Positions 28,166 to 38,039 of a stretch of 64,000 bases of DNA are shown here, one piece after another. The position numbers and the translations under genes are program-made. Source of the DNA: JAMZMI01 sp039970095. Its GTDB lineage: Bacteria > Bacteroidota > Bacteroidia > Cytophagales > Cyclobacteriaceae. Position 1 is the first letter of the stretch; each line of letters starts with the position of its first letter. The notes under the pieces were generated by a model. The model searched no databases. It was not told the DNA's origin and was given only the letters and a program-made list of their open reading frames with translations. Where the stretch lies: NCBI GenBank assembly GCA_039970095.1, contig JBDVMP010000070.1, positions 1 through 64,000 on the forward strand. The letters are read 5' to 3'.

Positions 28166-28747
28166 TTGAATTCGTATAACAGAGATATTGTCAAGAGTTT
28201 GGTCGCTCAAACACGGAGTGGGAGGCAGGATTCGTACAAGGAATTGTACATGATTTTTGCGCCCAAACTTTTCTATTTTTCACGAAAGTACAAGCTACCT
28301 GTAGAGGAGTGCGAAGGGGTGGTTCAAGAGGTGTTTTTGAAAATATGGGAGAAGCGTGAAGGTCTCAACCCAGACTTGTCATTCAATGCCTATGTCATGT
28401 TGATTGCCAAGAATATTATCCTAAACAAATTCAAAAAGCAAGTCAATGAGCAGGCCTATCTGACGCAACATTTGCAGCAGCAAAAAGAGCTTACTGACCA
28501 GACCGAAGCAGCAATTGTCAATCAGGATTTAGAACAAATAGCCTGCAGGGCGATTGAAAGTCTCCCTGAGAAACGACGAAATATCTACAAGCTAAGTCGT
28601 GAAAGGGGGCTGAGTAATCAGGAAATAGCTGAAAACCTGAATATCTCCAAGAGTACTGTAGAGAACCAGATCAACAAGGCTTTGAAGTTTCTAAAGCTCT
28701 ATCTGGAACAAAATGCGGAAATCCAGTTGGATAATAATCAGTCCTGA
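28166..28747 (+). CDS. ECF RNA polymerase sigma factor (Bacteroidetes SusCD-associated type), TTG start
   Basis: 193 residues. Region 2 is recognisable in APKLFYFSRKY..VEECEGVVQEVFLKIWEKRE and region 4 in AIESLPEKRRNIYKLSRERGLSNQEIAENLNISKSTVENQINKAL. It should direct transcription of its own locus. The only plausible start ahead of region 2 is TTG at 28166; a stop lies at 28139 in frame and no ATG intervenes. It is followed by a FecR-type anti-sigma factor, the usual pair. The signal probably comes from the envelope. Confidence 0.9.
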   Translation: MNSYNRDIVKSLVAQTRSGRQDSYKELYMIFAPKLFYFSRKYKLPVEECEGVVQEVFLKIWEKREGLNPDLSFNAYVMLIAKNIILNKFKKQVNEQAYLTQHLQQQKELTDQTEAAIVNQDLEQIACRAIESLPEKRRNIYKLSRERGLSNQEIAENLNISKSTVENQINKALKFLKLYLEQNAEIQLDNNQS

Positions 28748-28859
28748 AAGCCTTCAGGCACCTATTTTACTTTAGTATTTTAAAAAAGATTAAAAAATAT
28801 GAGCTCTGGGGTGGGTGTGCCACCAGGGTTAAGTGTATTACCATTATTACAACCCCAAA

Positions 28860-29906
28860 ATGAAGACAAACAACAATAGTAAACTTTTAGAAAAGTATTT
28901 GGAAGGAAGGTGTTCTCCAGAAGAGCTCATTGAAATGGCGAAATGGCTAGAACAGTCAGAAGCAAATCAAGAGATGCTTAAAATGATGGAGGAGGACTGG
29001 GAAGAATTTCAAATACCAGATCAAGAGACCAAAATGGATCAAGCTTATTTCGAAAGCAGTTTTGAAAACGTGAGTGCTCAAATTGAGGATACCAAAGAGA
29101 CCTCATGGTTCAAGCCATGGATGAAGGTCGCGGCTTCTATTGTCATGGTGTTAGCTGCCGGTTTGTTGGTTTTCAAATCAATGAATCATTCGGAAGAGTA
29201 TATGACCTACCACTCCGATCAGGAAGGGCCGATTGTCTATACCCTGAGTGATGGGTCTAAAGTGACCCTTGCTTCCGGGAGCTCAATTAGCTATCCGGTA
29301 AACATGTCCAAGCGAAACCGACAAGTGTTTTTATCTGGGGAAGCATTTTTTGATACCAGAGAGACTAACCGACCGCTTGTGGTACATGCAGGCAATATTT
29401 CTACCACAGTGGATAATTCAGCACTCAGTATCTCAGCTTTCGAAGATGATGATGAAGTAATAGTAGCTGTAGAAGAAGGACAAGCAGAGGTGAGTGAGAG
29501 TACGGAAACCACGCCATTGATCAAGCTCATAATCCCCGAGCCAGTAAAAACAATGCCTCTAGTTAAGCTTATTCCTGCTCTTAAAGTGCGCAAAACTGAG
29601 TATATGGCTATCAACAAAGTAGATGGCTCTGTAGATAAGGGAGAAAATTTTGATGCAAAAGAGCTCTTTGGCTGGAAAGATGGCTTGCTGTACTTCAATG
29701 ATGCAGACTCGTCCAAGGTCATCAAGAGACTAGAAAGATGGTATGGGGTCGATATTAAAGTCAGTGGCTGTATCACAAAAAACTCATACTCCGGCGAATT
29801 TGAAAACGAATCACTTGAAAAAATAATCACTTCGATGATGGGAGCACCCAATATCAGTTATGAGATCAGGGGTAAGACCGTATCTATCGAAGGGGCGTGC
29901 ATTTAA
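28860..29906 (+). CDS. FecR-family anti-sigma factor
   Basis: About 348 residues from the ATG at 28860 (a frame from 28833 adds nine unlikely residues). N-terminal cytoplasmic sigma-binding region 1-85, one membrane helix (VAASIVMVLAAGLLVF, about 92-107), periplasmic FecR domain (TLSDGSKVTLASGSSISYP..RQVFLSGEAFFD) and a C-terminal DUF4974-like domain (LFGWKDGLLYFNDADSSKVIKRLERWYGVDI). An unusual insert between the two periplasmic domains contains two similar segments (TTPLIKLIIPEP and TMPLVKLIPALK), an apparent small internal duplication. It holds the ECF sigma factor inactive until signalled. Its usual partner, a SusC with an STN domain, is not found downstream. Confidence 0.9.
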   Translation: MKTNNNSKLLEKYLEGRCSPEELIEMAKWLEQSEANQEMLKMMEEDWEEFQIPDQETKMDQAYFESSFENVSAQIEDTKETSWFKPWMKVAASIVMVLAAGLLVFKSMNHSEEYMTYHSDQEGPIVYTLSDGSKVTLASGSSISYPVNMSKRNRQVFLSGEAFFDTRETNRPLVVHAGNISTTVDNSALSISAFEDDDEVIVAVEEGQAEVSESTETTPLIKLIIPEPVKTMPLVKLIPALKVRKTEYMAINKVDGSVDKGENFDAKELFGWKDGLLYFNDADSSKVIKRLERWYGVDIKVSGCITKNSYSGEFENESLEKIITSMMGAPNISYEIRGKTVSIEGACI

Positions 29907-29939
29907 CTGAAATTATTCACAAACCAAATCAAACCAACG

Positions 29940-31364
29940 ATGAAAAAACGCTTACCAAATTTTCGACTACTAGCAGTATTAACGCTGGGTTTATCCTTGT
30001 CATTTTTGTTTTCATGTAATGATGATGATGAAAAACTGAGTGACCTGACCGGCCTAATCGGCTTTAGCCTGGATGGCTTTACAGCGGATTTTGCAATAGA
30101 TCAAACCGCCCTCACCATTACCAACGGAGTAGATAGCCTTCCTTTTGGTACTGATGTTACAGCTTTAGTGGCTGTTTATGAAACTGTAGATGAGAACACT
30201 GTAACCGTCGCGGATGTAGAACAAGAAAGTGGCGTAACGGCAAATGATTTTTCAAGCTCAGTAGTTTACACAGTTATTGCTGAAGATGGAACTGCGAATG
30301 TTTACACCGTTTCAGTAAACGTATCTCAGGTTGATCCGGAAACTGTTTCATGGAATAAAGTGACAGAAGAACAGTGGGATGCTTTTGAGATAGTAAGAAC
30401 AGCAAAAGTGGGCAGCAATCTTTTTGTCTATGGTTTCACCTATGAAACGTCTTCATTTGCTACTTCAGACATAGTTGGCACGTACATGTCATCAGACGAA
30501 GGAGCTACCTGGGCTTTGGTAGATGCTCGAGACAATCAATATAATTATGTCGATGAAGAGGAGGGGTACCTTATGCCGCAGGGTAGAAGTGTAGCCATGG
30601 TAAATGATTTCAATGGCAAAATTTGGTCAATTGGAGGATGGGCCAGAGGAAGAAAGGATGAAGATGGAAATATTCCATTCAATGATCCAATCAACGATGT
30701 TTGGAGCTCTACTGATGGTTTAGACTGGACCAAACATACTCTTGTTGACTCTATAACTTTCTCAGCGAGAGAAGGCATTACTGCTTTGAGCTATGATAGC
30801 AAAATGTGGGTGATTGGAGGAAATGGAGCTGGATTTTTTGGAGCCTTGGGAGCACCGCTTAATGATGTTTGGAGCACTACTGATGGAACAACTTATACTC
30901 AGGTTACCGAATCAGCAGCTTTCCCAGCCAGAACTGCACCAGCGGCAATTGTCTTTGACGGCAAAATGTGGATCTTCGGAGGTCTTGATGGAGGAAGTGT
31001 TCTGTTAAACGATGTATGGAGCTCTACTGATGGAGCAACTTGGACTGAAGAGTCAAGTGCAGCAGCGTTCCCTGAGCGAAAAGCGGCCAATGTATTTGAG
31101 TTCAATGGTAAATTGTTTTTGATTGGTGGTGAAGGAGCTGATGGTGTACAATATGCTGACATGTGGGTTTCTGAAGATGGAGCAACATGGGCAGAAGTGT
31201 CTGATACTGATGCGTTTGCAATTCCAAATACATTTACTGGCCGAAGCGATTTCGGAGTAATAGTAGACGGATTGAATATTTATCTAATTGGAGGTAAAGG
31301 TCCGATTGTAGATGAGATACAGACATACCTTAGCGATGTTTGGAAAGGAAAAGGTGTTGAATAA
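29940..31364 (+). CDS. Kelch/galactose-oxidase-like surface lipoprotein
   Basis: 474 residues. Lipoprotein signal with Cys26 in LFSCNDDDE; the acidic run directly after Cys resembles the Bacteroidota surface-export signal. An N-terminal domain about 35-125 (GFSLDGFTADFAIDQTALTIT..VYTVIAEDGTANVYTVSV) resembles the DUF5018/DUF6242-type Ig-like modules. Then a beta-propeller of five or six repeats built on 'NDVWSSTDG..WT' and 'GKMWIFGG' kelch-like blades. Likely displayed on the cell surface as a binding protein. It precedes susC, but a strong terminator lies between them. Ligand unknown. Confidence 0.8.
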   Translation: MKKRLPNFRLLAVLTLGLSLSFLFSCNDDDEKLSDLTGLIGFSLDGFTADFAIDQTALTITNGVDSLPFGTDVTALVAVYETVDENTVTVADVEQESGVTANDFSSSVVYTVIAEDGTANVYTVSVNVSQVDPETVSWNKVTEEQWDAFEIVRTAKVGSNLFVYGFTYETSSFATSDIVGTYMSSDEGATWALVDARDNQYNYVDEEEGYLMPQGRSVAMVNDFNGKIWSIGGWARGRKDEDGNIPFNDPINDVWSSTDGLDWTKHTLVDSITFSAREGITALSYDSKMWVIGGNGAGFFGALGAPLNDVWSTTDGTTYTQVTESAAFPARTAPAAIVFDGKMWIFGGLDGGSVLLNDVWSSTDGATWTEESSAAAFPERKAANVFEFNGKLFLIGGEGADGVQYADMWVSEDGATWAEVSDTDAFAIPNTFTGRSDFGVIVDGLNIYLIGGKGPIVDEIQTYLSDVWKGKGVE

Positions 31365-31384
31365 TATCCAGTGATGATTTGTAG

Positions 31385-31419
31385 CTTGCCCTGCTCTGAT
31401 GCAGGGCAAGTTCTTTTTT
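31385..31419 (+). terminator. Strong intrinsic terminator between lipoprotein gene and susC
   Basis: Perfect 10-bp GC-rich stem CTTGCCCTGC/GCAGGGCAAG with a 6-nt loop, followed by TTCTTTTTT. It ends only about 35 nt before the preferred susC start (31454). It either separates two transcripts or acts as a partial terminator that sets the ratio of lipoprotein to SusCD. Confidence 0.85.
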
Positions 31420-31453
31420 CAGGATGTTTCCACGTCATAACCCTTCTTTCACT

Positions 31454-34400
31454 ATGAGAGCACTGTTCCTTTCAGTCTTACTTTTTTCTTTGATGATTGG
31501 TGCTGTAGCACAAGAAGAGGAATCAACAAAGTTGATAAAGCTTCAAATCATCGGCAGTGATGATAATAGCCCCGTGATAGGCGCTACCATCGGAATCAAA
31601 GGCACCCACAAGGGTACCGCTTCAGATGTAGATGGCAATTTCAGCTTACAAGCAGATTCTAAAGATACTGTTGCCATATCGGCTGTGGGTTATGAAACTC
31701 AGCTTGTGCCGATACTACAACTGATCAACCGAAAGGTTATTCCCCTAAAACCTTCCATTACAGGACTAGATGAGGTTGTCGTAACCGGTTATGGAAGCCA
31801 AAAGAGAGGAGAGTTTACAGGTGCCATATCTTCGGTTTCCTCAAAAGATATAGAAAGCACAACCGCACTTTCCTTTGATAATGCCCTTGCGGGAAAAGCA
31901 GCCGGGGTTTTTGTCAACTCCAGTTCAGGAGTGCCGGGCTCTGCCACATCCATAACCATCAGAGGGCTTACCTCGCTGAGCGGTGATGCCAACAACCCAC
32001 TCATTGTAATTGATGGAGTGCCTGTGTATGGCACGGGGCAAGACTTGAATACAACAAACTTTAGCCCTTCATCATCAGGGCTGGTTTCTACAGGAGGAGG
32101 TACCAGAGTGTCCTCAACTTTCAGCCTTCAACCCGAATTTGAGAGAAACCCACTTTCCAATCTTAACCCGGCCGACATTGAGTCTGTCGAGATACTAAAG
32201 GATTCCTATGCCACTTCTATTTATGGCTCACGTGGGGCAGCCGGTGTGATTTTGATCACTACCAAAAAAGGAACCAGAGGTGCTCCAAGGCTGGATTTAA
32301 GATATTCTTCAGGGGTGATTAAGCCCGTTGATACTTATAAACTTCTAAACGGGGATCAGTATCGGACTATCCTCAATAAATACTACGGATATGAATATGT
32401 GAACGGTACTGCCAACACAAACTGGCAGGATGAAGTAATCCGTGCGGCGGTAATGAAAGAAGTAGGGGTGACCATGTCTGGTGGCGAAGACAAAGGCCAA
32501 TACTATATCAGTGGCTCATATACCAACCAGCCTTCTTATATCATCAATCAGGATTTTGAGCGCTATTCTGGAAGGATAAACCTCAACTATCAGTCTACCG
32601 ATTTTCTGGTTTTTGGTTCAAATAGTACAATAACCTATACGGAAAATAGTGCGCTCAATGCGCAAGAGATATATTACAATGCCGTGCAGGCACCACCTTC
32701 TGAGCCTATTTTGGATGACAATGGCGACTATCTTTTCTTTCAGGATATGTCCAAGCTGTCGGGAACGGACAAAACAAATCCATTAGCCATAGCCAACAAA
32801 AACATCAACACGCTAGAAGACACCAGAGTAGTCAGCACTATTTACGGGCAGATTGATTTATTTGATTGGCTTGCGCTCAGGTCTGAGGTCGGAATTGATA
32901 TATTCAACTCCCATGCCTTCAGTAGGAAAAGTGCTGCACCGGGTTCTCTGCCCGATGGGGAGGCTATCGAAACATCTGTTCAGAACAGAAAATTTGTTGT
33001 GAACAACACCCTTACATTAAACAGAGCTATCAATGGAGATCACAATACTTCTGTGGTGGTAGGGCAAAGCATGGAGAGTAGTACAGAAAGCACATTGGGT
33101 GTTTCTGCTGTTAATTTCCCAAATGACAATATCAAAAGCATTCAAGCAACAAACTCTGCCGATCGCAGAGTTCGTACTGCCATTACCCGAGAGTGGGCCC
33201 TGGTATCTTATTTTGTAAGAGCCAATTATCATTATAAAAACAAGTACCTGGCCGGAGTTACTTACCGCATGGACGGATCGTCACGATTTGCTGCTAACAA
33301 TAGGTACGTAGGATTTCCAGCTTTCTCCGCCGGATGGCGTCTCTCAGAGGAGGGTTTTCTTAAGGACGTTTCTCTTATCGAAGATCTGAAATTGAGAGCG
33401 AGTTTGGGTTTTTCTGGTATTCAGGGAAGTGGATTTACTTCTTATTATGGTTTTCAGGGACAGTACGTTTTTTCAGATGTACAATACGGAAGCCTCGGTG
33501 TTTTGGAAGTAGAACAGCCACCGAACCCCAATATAGAGTGGCAAAAGACCCAATCGTGGGATGTGGGTGTTGATGCGACCTTGTGGGAAGGGAAGCTCGA
33601 TTTTACATTGGATATGTATTATAAAAGAACTAAAAACTTGCTATTCAGCTCCACAGTGCCGTATTATCTGGGCTACAGTTCACAGGAACAAAACCTTGGA
33701 GATATGAAGAACCAAGGGATTGAATTTAGCACCAATACCAATTTCAATTTAGGGCCATTAAAGTGGCGAACTTCTTTCAATGTGTCTCGCAACCAGAACA
33801 AGATCATCAAACTCAACCAGCAGGGAGGCTACCTTGGAAGGACTCCCACGGGTAATAAATATTTGAAAGAGGGCTCTCAGGCAGGACTTTTCTTTTTGTA
33901 CCAGTGGGTGGGCGTTGATCCAATGACCGGAGATCCCCTCTGGAAAGATGGCGATGGTGTAGTGAGTGATAATCCTCCCGAAGGACGTTGGAGAGTGGAT
34001 GATGATCTGGAACGACACAGGAAAATTTATGGATCTAATCAGCCGGATTTTTTTGGAGGGTTCAACAATATTTTGACTTTTAAAAACTTCGAGTTGAACA
34101 TGTCATTTACATATTCCTACGGCAATAAAATGTTCAATGGATCCAAAGCCTCGCTTATGACATATTCTACAGGGCGTGGAAATAATATGCTGGCAGAACT
34201 CAATAACTACTGGAAAATATTGGGACATGATACTCCTGTCCCGGCGTTGCGAAACGCTTCCATACGAAAGCCGGACGATCCTACCGCAAATGACGCAACC
34301 TATGACTACACGACGAGCCGTGAGTCTTCCAGGTTTTTAGAGGACGGATCTTACGTGAGATTGAAAACAGCCCAGCTGACATATAATCTGCCCGCTCACA

Positions 34401-34597
34401 TATTATCTAAAACTAACGGAGTGGTGAGGACGTGCAGTATTTATGTGCGAGGGACTAACCTGTGGACATTTACAAAATACACCGGACTTGATCCTGAGGT
34501 GAGCGCCTATGGCTCAAATGCTCTCAGTGGCGGGGTAGATGAATTGACTATGCCACAAGCTCAAATCACCCAAATAGGAATTAATCTAGGATTTTAG
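31454..34597 (+). CDS. SusC/RagA-family TonB-dependent outer-membrane transporter
   Basis: About 1047 residues from the Met at 31454, which opens the signal peptide (MRALFLSVLLFSLMIGAVAQ); the frame from 31424 adds ten residues ahead of it. Carboxypeptidase-D-like regulatory domain (VIGATIGIKGTHKGTASDVDGNFSL..VGYETQ), the SusC signature LDEVVVTGYGSQKRGEFTGAISSV, plug domain with SIYGSRGAAGVILITTKKG, then a 22-strand barrel. There is no N-terminal STN domain, so the usual direct contact with the upstream FecR is missing. With SusD it forms an outer-membrane importer for oligosaccharides or peptides. The susD gene starts 1 nt after its stop. Confidence 0.94.
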   Translation: MRALFLSVLLFSLMIGAVAQEEESTKLIKLQIIGSDDNSPVIGATIGIKGTHKGTASDVDGNFSLQADSKDTVAISAVGYETQLVPILQLINRKVIPLKPSITGLDEVVVTGYGSQKRGEFTGAISSVSSKDIESTTALSFDNALAGKAAGVFVNSSSGVPGSATSITIRGLTSLSGDANNPLIVIDGVPVYGTGQDLNTTNFSPSSSGLVSTGGGTRVSSTFSLQPEFERNPLSNLNPADIESVEILKDSYATSIYGSRGAAGVILITTKKGTRGAPRLDLRYSSGVIKPVDTYKLLNGDQYRTILNKYYGYEYVNGTANTNWQDEVIRAAVMKEVGVTMSGGEDKGQYYISGSYTNQPSYIINQDFERYSGRINLNYQSTDFLVFGSNSTITYTENSALNAQEIYYNAVQAPPSEPILDDNGDYLFFQDMSKLSGTDKTNPLAIANKNINTLEDTRVVSTIYGQIDLFDWLALRSEVGIDIFNSHAFSRKSAAPGSLPDGEAIETSVQNRKFVVNNTLTLNRAINGDHNTSVVVGQSMESSTESTLGVSAVNFPNDNIKSIQATNSADRRVRTAITREWALVSYFVRANYHYKNKYLAGVTYRMDGSSRFAANNRYVGFPAFSAGWRLSEEGFLKDVSLIEDLKLRASLGFSGIQGSGFTSYYGFQGQYVFSDVQYGSLGVLEVEQPPNPNIEWQKTQSWDVGVDATLWEGKLDFTLDMYYKRTKNLLFSSTVPYYLGYSSQEQNLGDMKNQGIEFSTNTNFNLGPLKWRTSFNVSRNQNKIIKLNQQGGYLGRTPTGNKYLKEGSQAGLFFLYQWVGVDPMTGDPLWKDGDGVVSDNPPEGRWRVDDDLERHRKIYGSNQPDFFGGFNNILTFKNFELNMSFTYSYGNKMFNGSKASLMTYSTGRGNNMLAELNNYWKILGHDTPVPALRNASIRKPDDPTANDATYDYTTSRESSRFLEDGSYVRLKTAQLTYNLPAHILSKTNGVVRTCSIYVRGTNLWTFTKYTGLDPEVSAYGSNALSGGVDELTMPQAQITQIGINLGF

Positions 34598-34598
34598 G

Positions 34599-36035
34599 AT
34601 GGTAGGTAAATCGTATATATCACACATTTTTGTTTTGTTGATTGCTTTGACGATACTGTCGGGCTGTGACAAGTACTTAGATATAAAACCAGAAGATACA
34701 CTCGTGGAAACAGACGTTTTCAGCGAAGAAGCTCTGGCCGAACGAGCACTCGGAGAAGCTTATCTGGAGCTGGCTTATGCTACCACAGGTATCCACTACA
34801 TTTTTGCTGATTTCACTACTGAAATTGTAGAGTCAGATGAGATTGAGTTTTATGTCAAATTCATAGATGGAGGGCTGTCTCCGGAAGATGCCAATGTCGC
34901 TGGTTTTTGGCTAGACCTCTATTCTGTCATAAACCTCGCCAACAGCTTAATTGTGAAAATTCCGGAGTTTGGCAAGTACAACGAGGATGTAGAGCAGCAA
35001 CATATCGCGGAAGCTAAATTCATCAGAGCCTATGCTTATCATAAGCTGCTCGTCATGTTTGGCGATGGAGCCTTGATCGGAAAAATGGATGGACTGGGAC
35101 TCCCGCTGCAGTTGACTCCTTTTCAGGGGTACAGCTTCGATGATCCCGCGCTCGCAAGGTCCTCTGTGCAGCAGACGTATGAACAGATTATTAAAGATTT
35201 GAAAGAAAGCATTGAGTTTTTACCAGACTCATATAGCTCAAATCTCGACACACGTTCGCGAGCCACAGTCGGAGGAGCAAAGGCACTGCTTGCCAGGGTT
35301 TACCTGTATATGCAGGATTATACCAATGCGGCAGACTATGCACAGCAGGTAATAGGCATGTCTGATGTCTATACTTTTGAGCCAGATATTTTGGACTTGT
35401 TTCCTGACAATAGCGCCAGAAATTTGACCGACATATCCAGGGAATACATTTTTGGTTTTCCATTTTCTCTTGACGAAATGGGCAACAACGATATTTCGTA
35501 TTATTACTTTTTCAAACTTTCCGTATGGGCAGATGAAGATTTCATAGCCTCGTATGAAGAGGGCGATCTACGCAAGGACACACTCATTTATAGCGGTGAC
35601 ACCCAATACAATCAGCACTTGACAGCCGATCGCCGATCTACCTTCAAGTTTCCTGAAGCATACGGTCGGGACAATGTGCCCGTGATCAGGCTTTCAGAAA
35701 TGCTCTTAACAAGAGCAGAAGCCTTGGCCCATACCGCTGGAGTCAACCAGGAATCTGTTGATATTATCAACCAGATACGAAATCGAGTTTTTGAAAATAA
35801 TTCGGACTTGACAATGGGTGACTTTGCGGACTCAGATGTATTGGTAAATAAGATACTGGAAGAAAGAAAGTTCGAACTTGCTTTCGAAGGGTTGCACAGG
35901 TTTGATCTAATGAGAACGGGCAGACCCTTAAGAAACCCGAACCTTTCTGAAGAAATGAAAGTTTTGCCTATTCCACAAATCGATATAGACCTAAGTGGGG
36001 ACGTGATTCAGCAGAACCCAGGATATAATAATTAA
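34599..36035 (+). CDS. RagB/SusD-family nutrient-binding lipoprotein
   Basis: 478 residues. Lipobox LSGC with Cys23, then CDKYLDIKPED typical of SusD N-termini. The TPR-like helical body (IAEAKFIRAYAYHKLLVMFGD, GGAKALLARVYLYMQDYTNAADYAQQVI) and the C-terminal signature ILEERKFELAFEGLHRFDLMRTGR are clear. It is the lid of the SusC transporter. The ligand cannot be deduced, although neighbours (protease, thiol-redox proteins) hint at peptide rather than glycan. Confidence 0.94.
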   Translation: MVGKSYISHIFVLLIALTILSGCDKYLDIKPEDTLVETDVFSEEALAERALGEAYLELAYATTGIHYIFADFTTEIVESDEIEFYVKFIDGGLSPEDANVAGFWLDLYSVINLANSLIVKIPEFGKYNEDVEQQHIAEAKFIRAYAYHKLLVMFGDGALIGKMDGLGLPLQLTPFQGYSFDDPALARSSVQQTYEQIIKDLKESIEFLPDSYSSNLDTRSRATVGGAKALLARVYLYMQDYTNAADYAQQVIGMSDVYTFEPDILDLFPDNSARNLTDISREYIFGFPFSLDEMGNNDISYYYFFKLSVWADEDFIASYEEGDLRKDTLIYSGDTQYNQHLTADRRSTFKFPEAYGRDNVPVIRLSEMLLTRAEALAHTAGVNQESVDIINQIRNRVFENNSDLTMGDFADSDVLVNKILEERKFELAFEGLHRFDLMRTGRPLRNPNLSEEMKVLPIPQIDIDLSGDVIQQNPGYNN

Positions 36036-36068
36036 GACAAAGAAATTTTACAAAAAGACAAATTAACC

Positions 36069-38039
36069 ATGAAAAGAACCCAGAACAATTGGAAAGTAAT
36101 GCTCCTCACTTTGACGCTATCCCTGAGCACCATTGGAGTATTCGCTCAGTCCGAACTAAACTTTAGGGATTTGAGTTGGGAGGAAGCAATGAAAGTAGCT
36201 GAGAAGGAGAAGAAGTTCATTTTCGTAGATGCATATATAGAAGGACGTCCAAGTGTCGAATCAGTTATTAAGAACGTGTTTTCGGTTGATAGTATTGCCG
36301 GGTTGTACAATGATAACTTTGTGAGCATAAGAATAAACATGCATTCAGAGGCCGGCAAAGCTTTCGGCCCTAAACTGCAGATGTTGATGTACCCGGCGTA
36401 TGTATTCTTTTCAGCTGATGGAGAACAGCTAACCTCTAGCAATGCATGGACGTTTGATAAAGATCCGTCTAAATCTCATGAGGTGGCCAGCTTGGCCATA
36501 AAAAACGGAATCAGCAGACTTGAGAACACCCGTTCCATCATATTCGAAGAGGAGTTTGTTTGGGATGATGTTTTGGCAAAATCCAAAAAAGAAGGAAAAC
36601 CAATTTTTATTGATGCCTACACCACATGGTGTCGTCCGTGTATCCAGATGGATAGAAATGTATTCACACTTGACAAAGTAGCTGATTATTACAATGAGAA
36701 CTTTATCAATGTAAAGATGAATGCAGAGAAGGGTGAGGGTATTGAAGTGAATAAGAAGTTCGAGATCAGAGCTTATCCAGCCTATCTGTTTTTGGATTCA
36801 AACGGTGAGTTAATCACAAGATTTGGCGGATATACGGAAGCCGATCCATTTATTGATTATGCAAAAGAAGCATTGACCAAATTTGAAGAAAGCAAAGGGA
36901 TTCAGTTTGAGGACCTTGATTGGGCAGGTGTCAAAGCCAAAGCGAAAGAAGAGAATAAGTTGATATTTTTTGATGCTTACACCACATGGTGCGGACCATG
37001 TAAGCAAATGGCCAAAAATGTGTTTACGGACTCAACTCTTGCTGCCTTTTTCAATGATAGATTTATCAACGCCAAGTTTGATATGGAAAAAGGTGAAGGA
37101 ATTGAGCTTAAAGATCAATTTAACGTAAGAGCGTACCCTACCTACGTTTACCTTGACCCAGATGGAGAAGTAGTTCACCAAACGGTTGGATCTACTAGCA
37201 TTGAGGAGTTCATGCAGCATGCCAAAGACGCTTTGAGCCCGGATAAAAACCTTGCATTTCTGGAAGATAGATACGAATCTGGAAACAGAGATTACGAAAC
37301 GGTGAAGTCATACTTGATGGCACTTAAAAATGCTTACAAGAGTGATGAGATGAGTACGGTGGCTAGTGACTATTTGAATAGCCAAAAGGCGAAAAAGCTT
37401 AAAGAAGAAGAAAACTGGACATTGATAAAAGAATACCTGAAAGATTACAAATCACCGACATTCCAGTATCTGGTTAAGAATAGAGCCAAGTTCTACAAAG
37501 AGTTTGATAAGAAAGAAGTGGACGACAAAATCTATGACGTTTACATGTCAGCTTCATGGAGTTTTGTAACGTACAATGAAGATAAAACCCGCGATTTCGA
37601 TGCTGAAGGGTTTGACGCCTACATGGCGGAGATCAAAAACTCTGGATTTGATAGAGCCGAAAAACTAATGGTATATGCTCAGATCAATGCTTACTACGGT
37701 CAGCAGATGTGGTCGGAATATGCCAACGAGATAGACAAGGGTCTGGAAGCAAAAATCATAGAAGCCACACCGTTGACACTGTACAATTATTGTCTCACGA
37801 TGAAGAGATATGGAGAATCTCCGGAAATCTTAAATATGGCTGCCGACTGGGCTGAAATGGGAGCAGATGCTGAGCCAAATCAAAAGTACAAGGTGTCTTA
37901 TTACAATCTACAAGCGGATTTATTGGAAAAAGCTGACGATAAAGCCGGCGCTGAAGAGGCTCGCGCTAAGGGGACTGCCATCAGCGAGGAAGAAACCAAG
38001 CCAAAAAACGCTATGATTGAACTAATCCCACAAAAATAG
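36069..38039 (+). CDS. Triple-thioredoxin-domain exported protein, first domain without Cys
   Basis: 656 residues. Signal peptide 1-27. Three tandem thioredoxin-like domains of the DUF255/thioredoxin_7 type: domain 1 about 30-150, domain 2 about 155-275 with TTWC188RPC191, domain 3 about 278-395 with TTWC308GPC311. In domain 1 the matching positions are G59 and S62, so it cannot do redox chemistry and may be a binding domain. The C-terminal 260 residues are helical, without a recognised family. It is probably a periplasmic dithiol reductase kept reduced by the DsbD encoded next door. It lies 33 nt after susD. Confidence 0.85.
   Translation: MKRTQNNWKVMLLTLTLSLSTIGVFAQSELNFRDLSWEEAMKVAEKEKKFIFVDAYIEGRPSVESVIKNVFSVDSIAGLYNDNFVSIRINMHSEAGKAFGPKLQMLMYPAYVFFSADGEQLTSSNAWTFDKDPSKSHEVASLAIKNGISRLENTRSIIFEEEFVWDDVLAKSKKEGKPIFIDAYTTWCRPCIQMDRNVFTLDKVADYYNENFINVKMNAEKGEGIEVNKKFEIRAYPAYLFLDSNGELITRFGGYTEADPFIDYAKEALTKFEESKGIQFEDLDWAGVKAKAKEENKLIFFDAYTTWCGPCKQMAKNVFTDSTLAAFFNDRFINAKFDMEKGEGIELKDQFNVRAYPTYVYLDPDGEVVHQTVGSTSIEEFMQHAKDALSPDKNLAFLEDRYESGNRDYETVKSYLMALKNAYKSDEMSTVASDYLNSQKAKKLKEEENWTLIKEYLKDYKSPTFQYLVKNRAKFYKEFDKKEVDDKIYDVYMSASWSFVTYNEDKTRDFDAEGFDAYMAEIKNSGFDRAEKLMVYAQINAYYGQQMWSEYANEIDKGLEAKIIEATPLTLYNYCLTMKRYGESPEILNMAADWAEMGADAEPNQKYKVSYYNLQADLLEKADDKAGAEEARAKGTAISEEETKPKNAMIELIPQK

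Noticed and set aside
28743..28758. CCTGAA-AGCC-TTCAGG hairpin after the sigma gene as terminator
   Set aside because: Only six base pairs and no T-run; the FecR gene must be cotranscribed.
29291..29851. 186-residue - strand frame inside the FecR gene
   Set aside because: Low-complexity Ser-rich antisense translation; the + strand frame has clear FecR domains.
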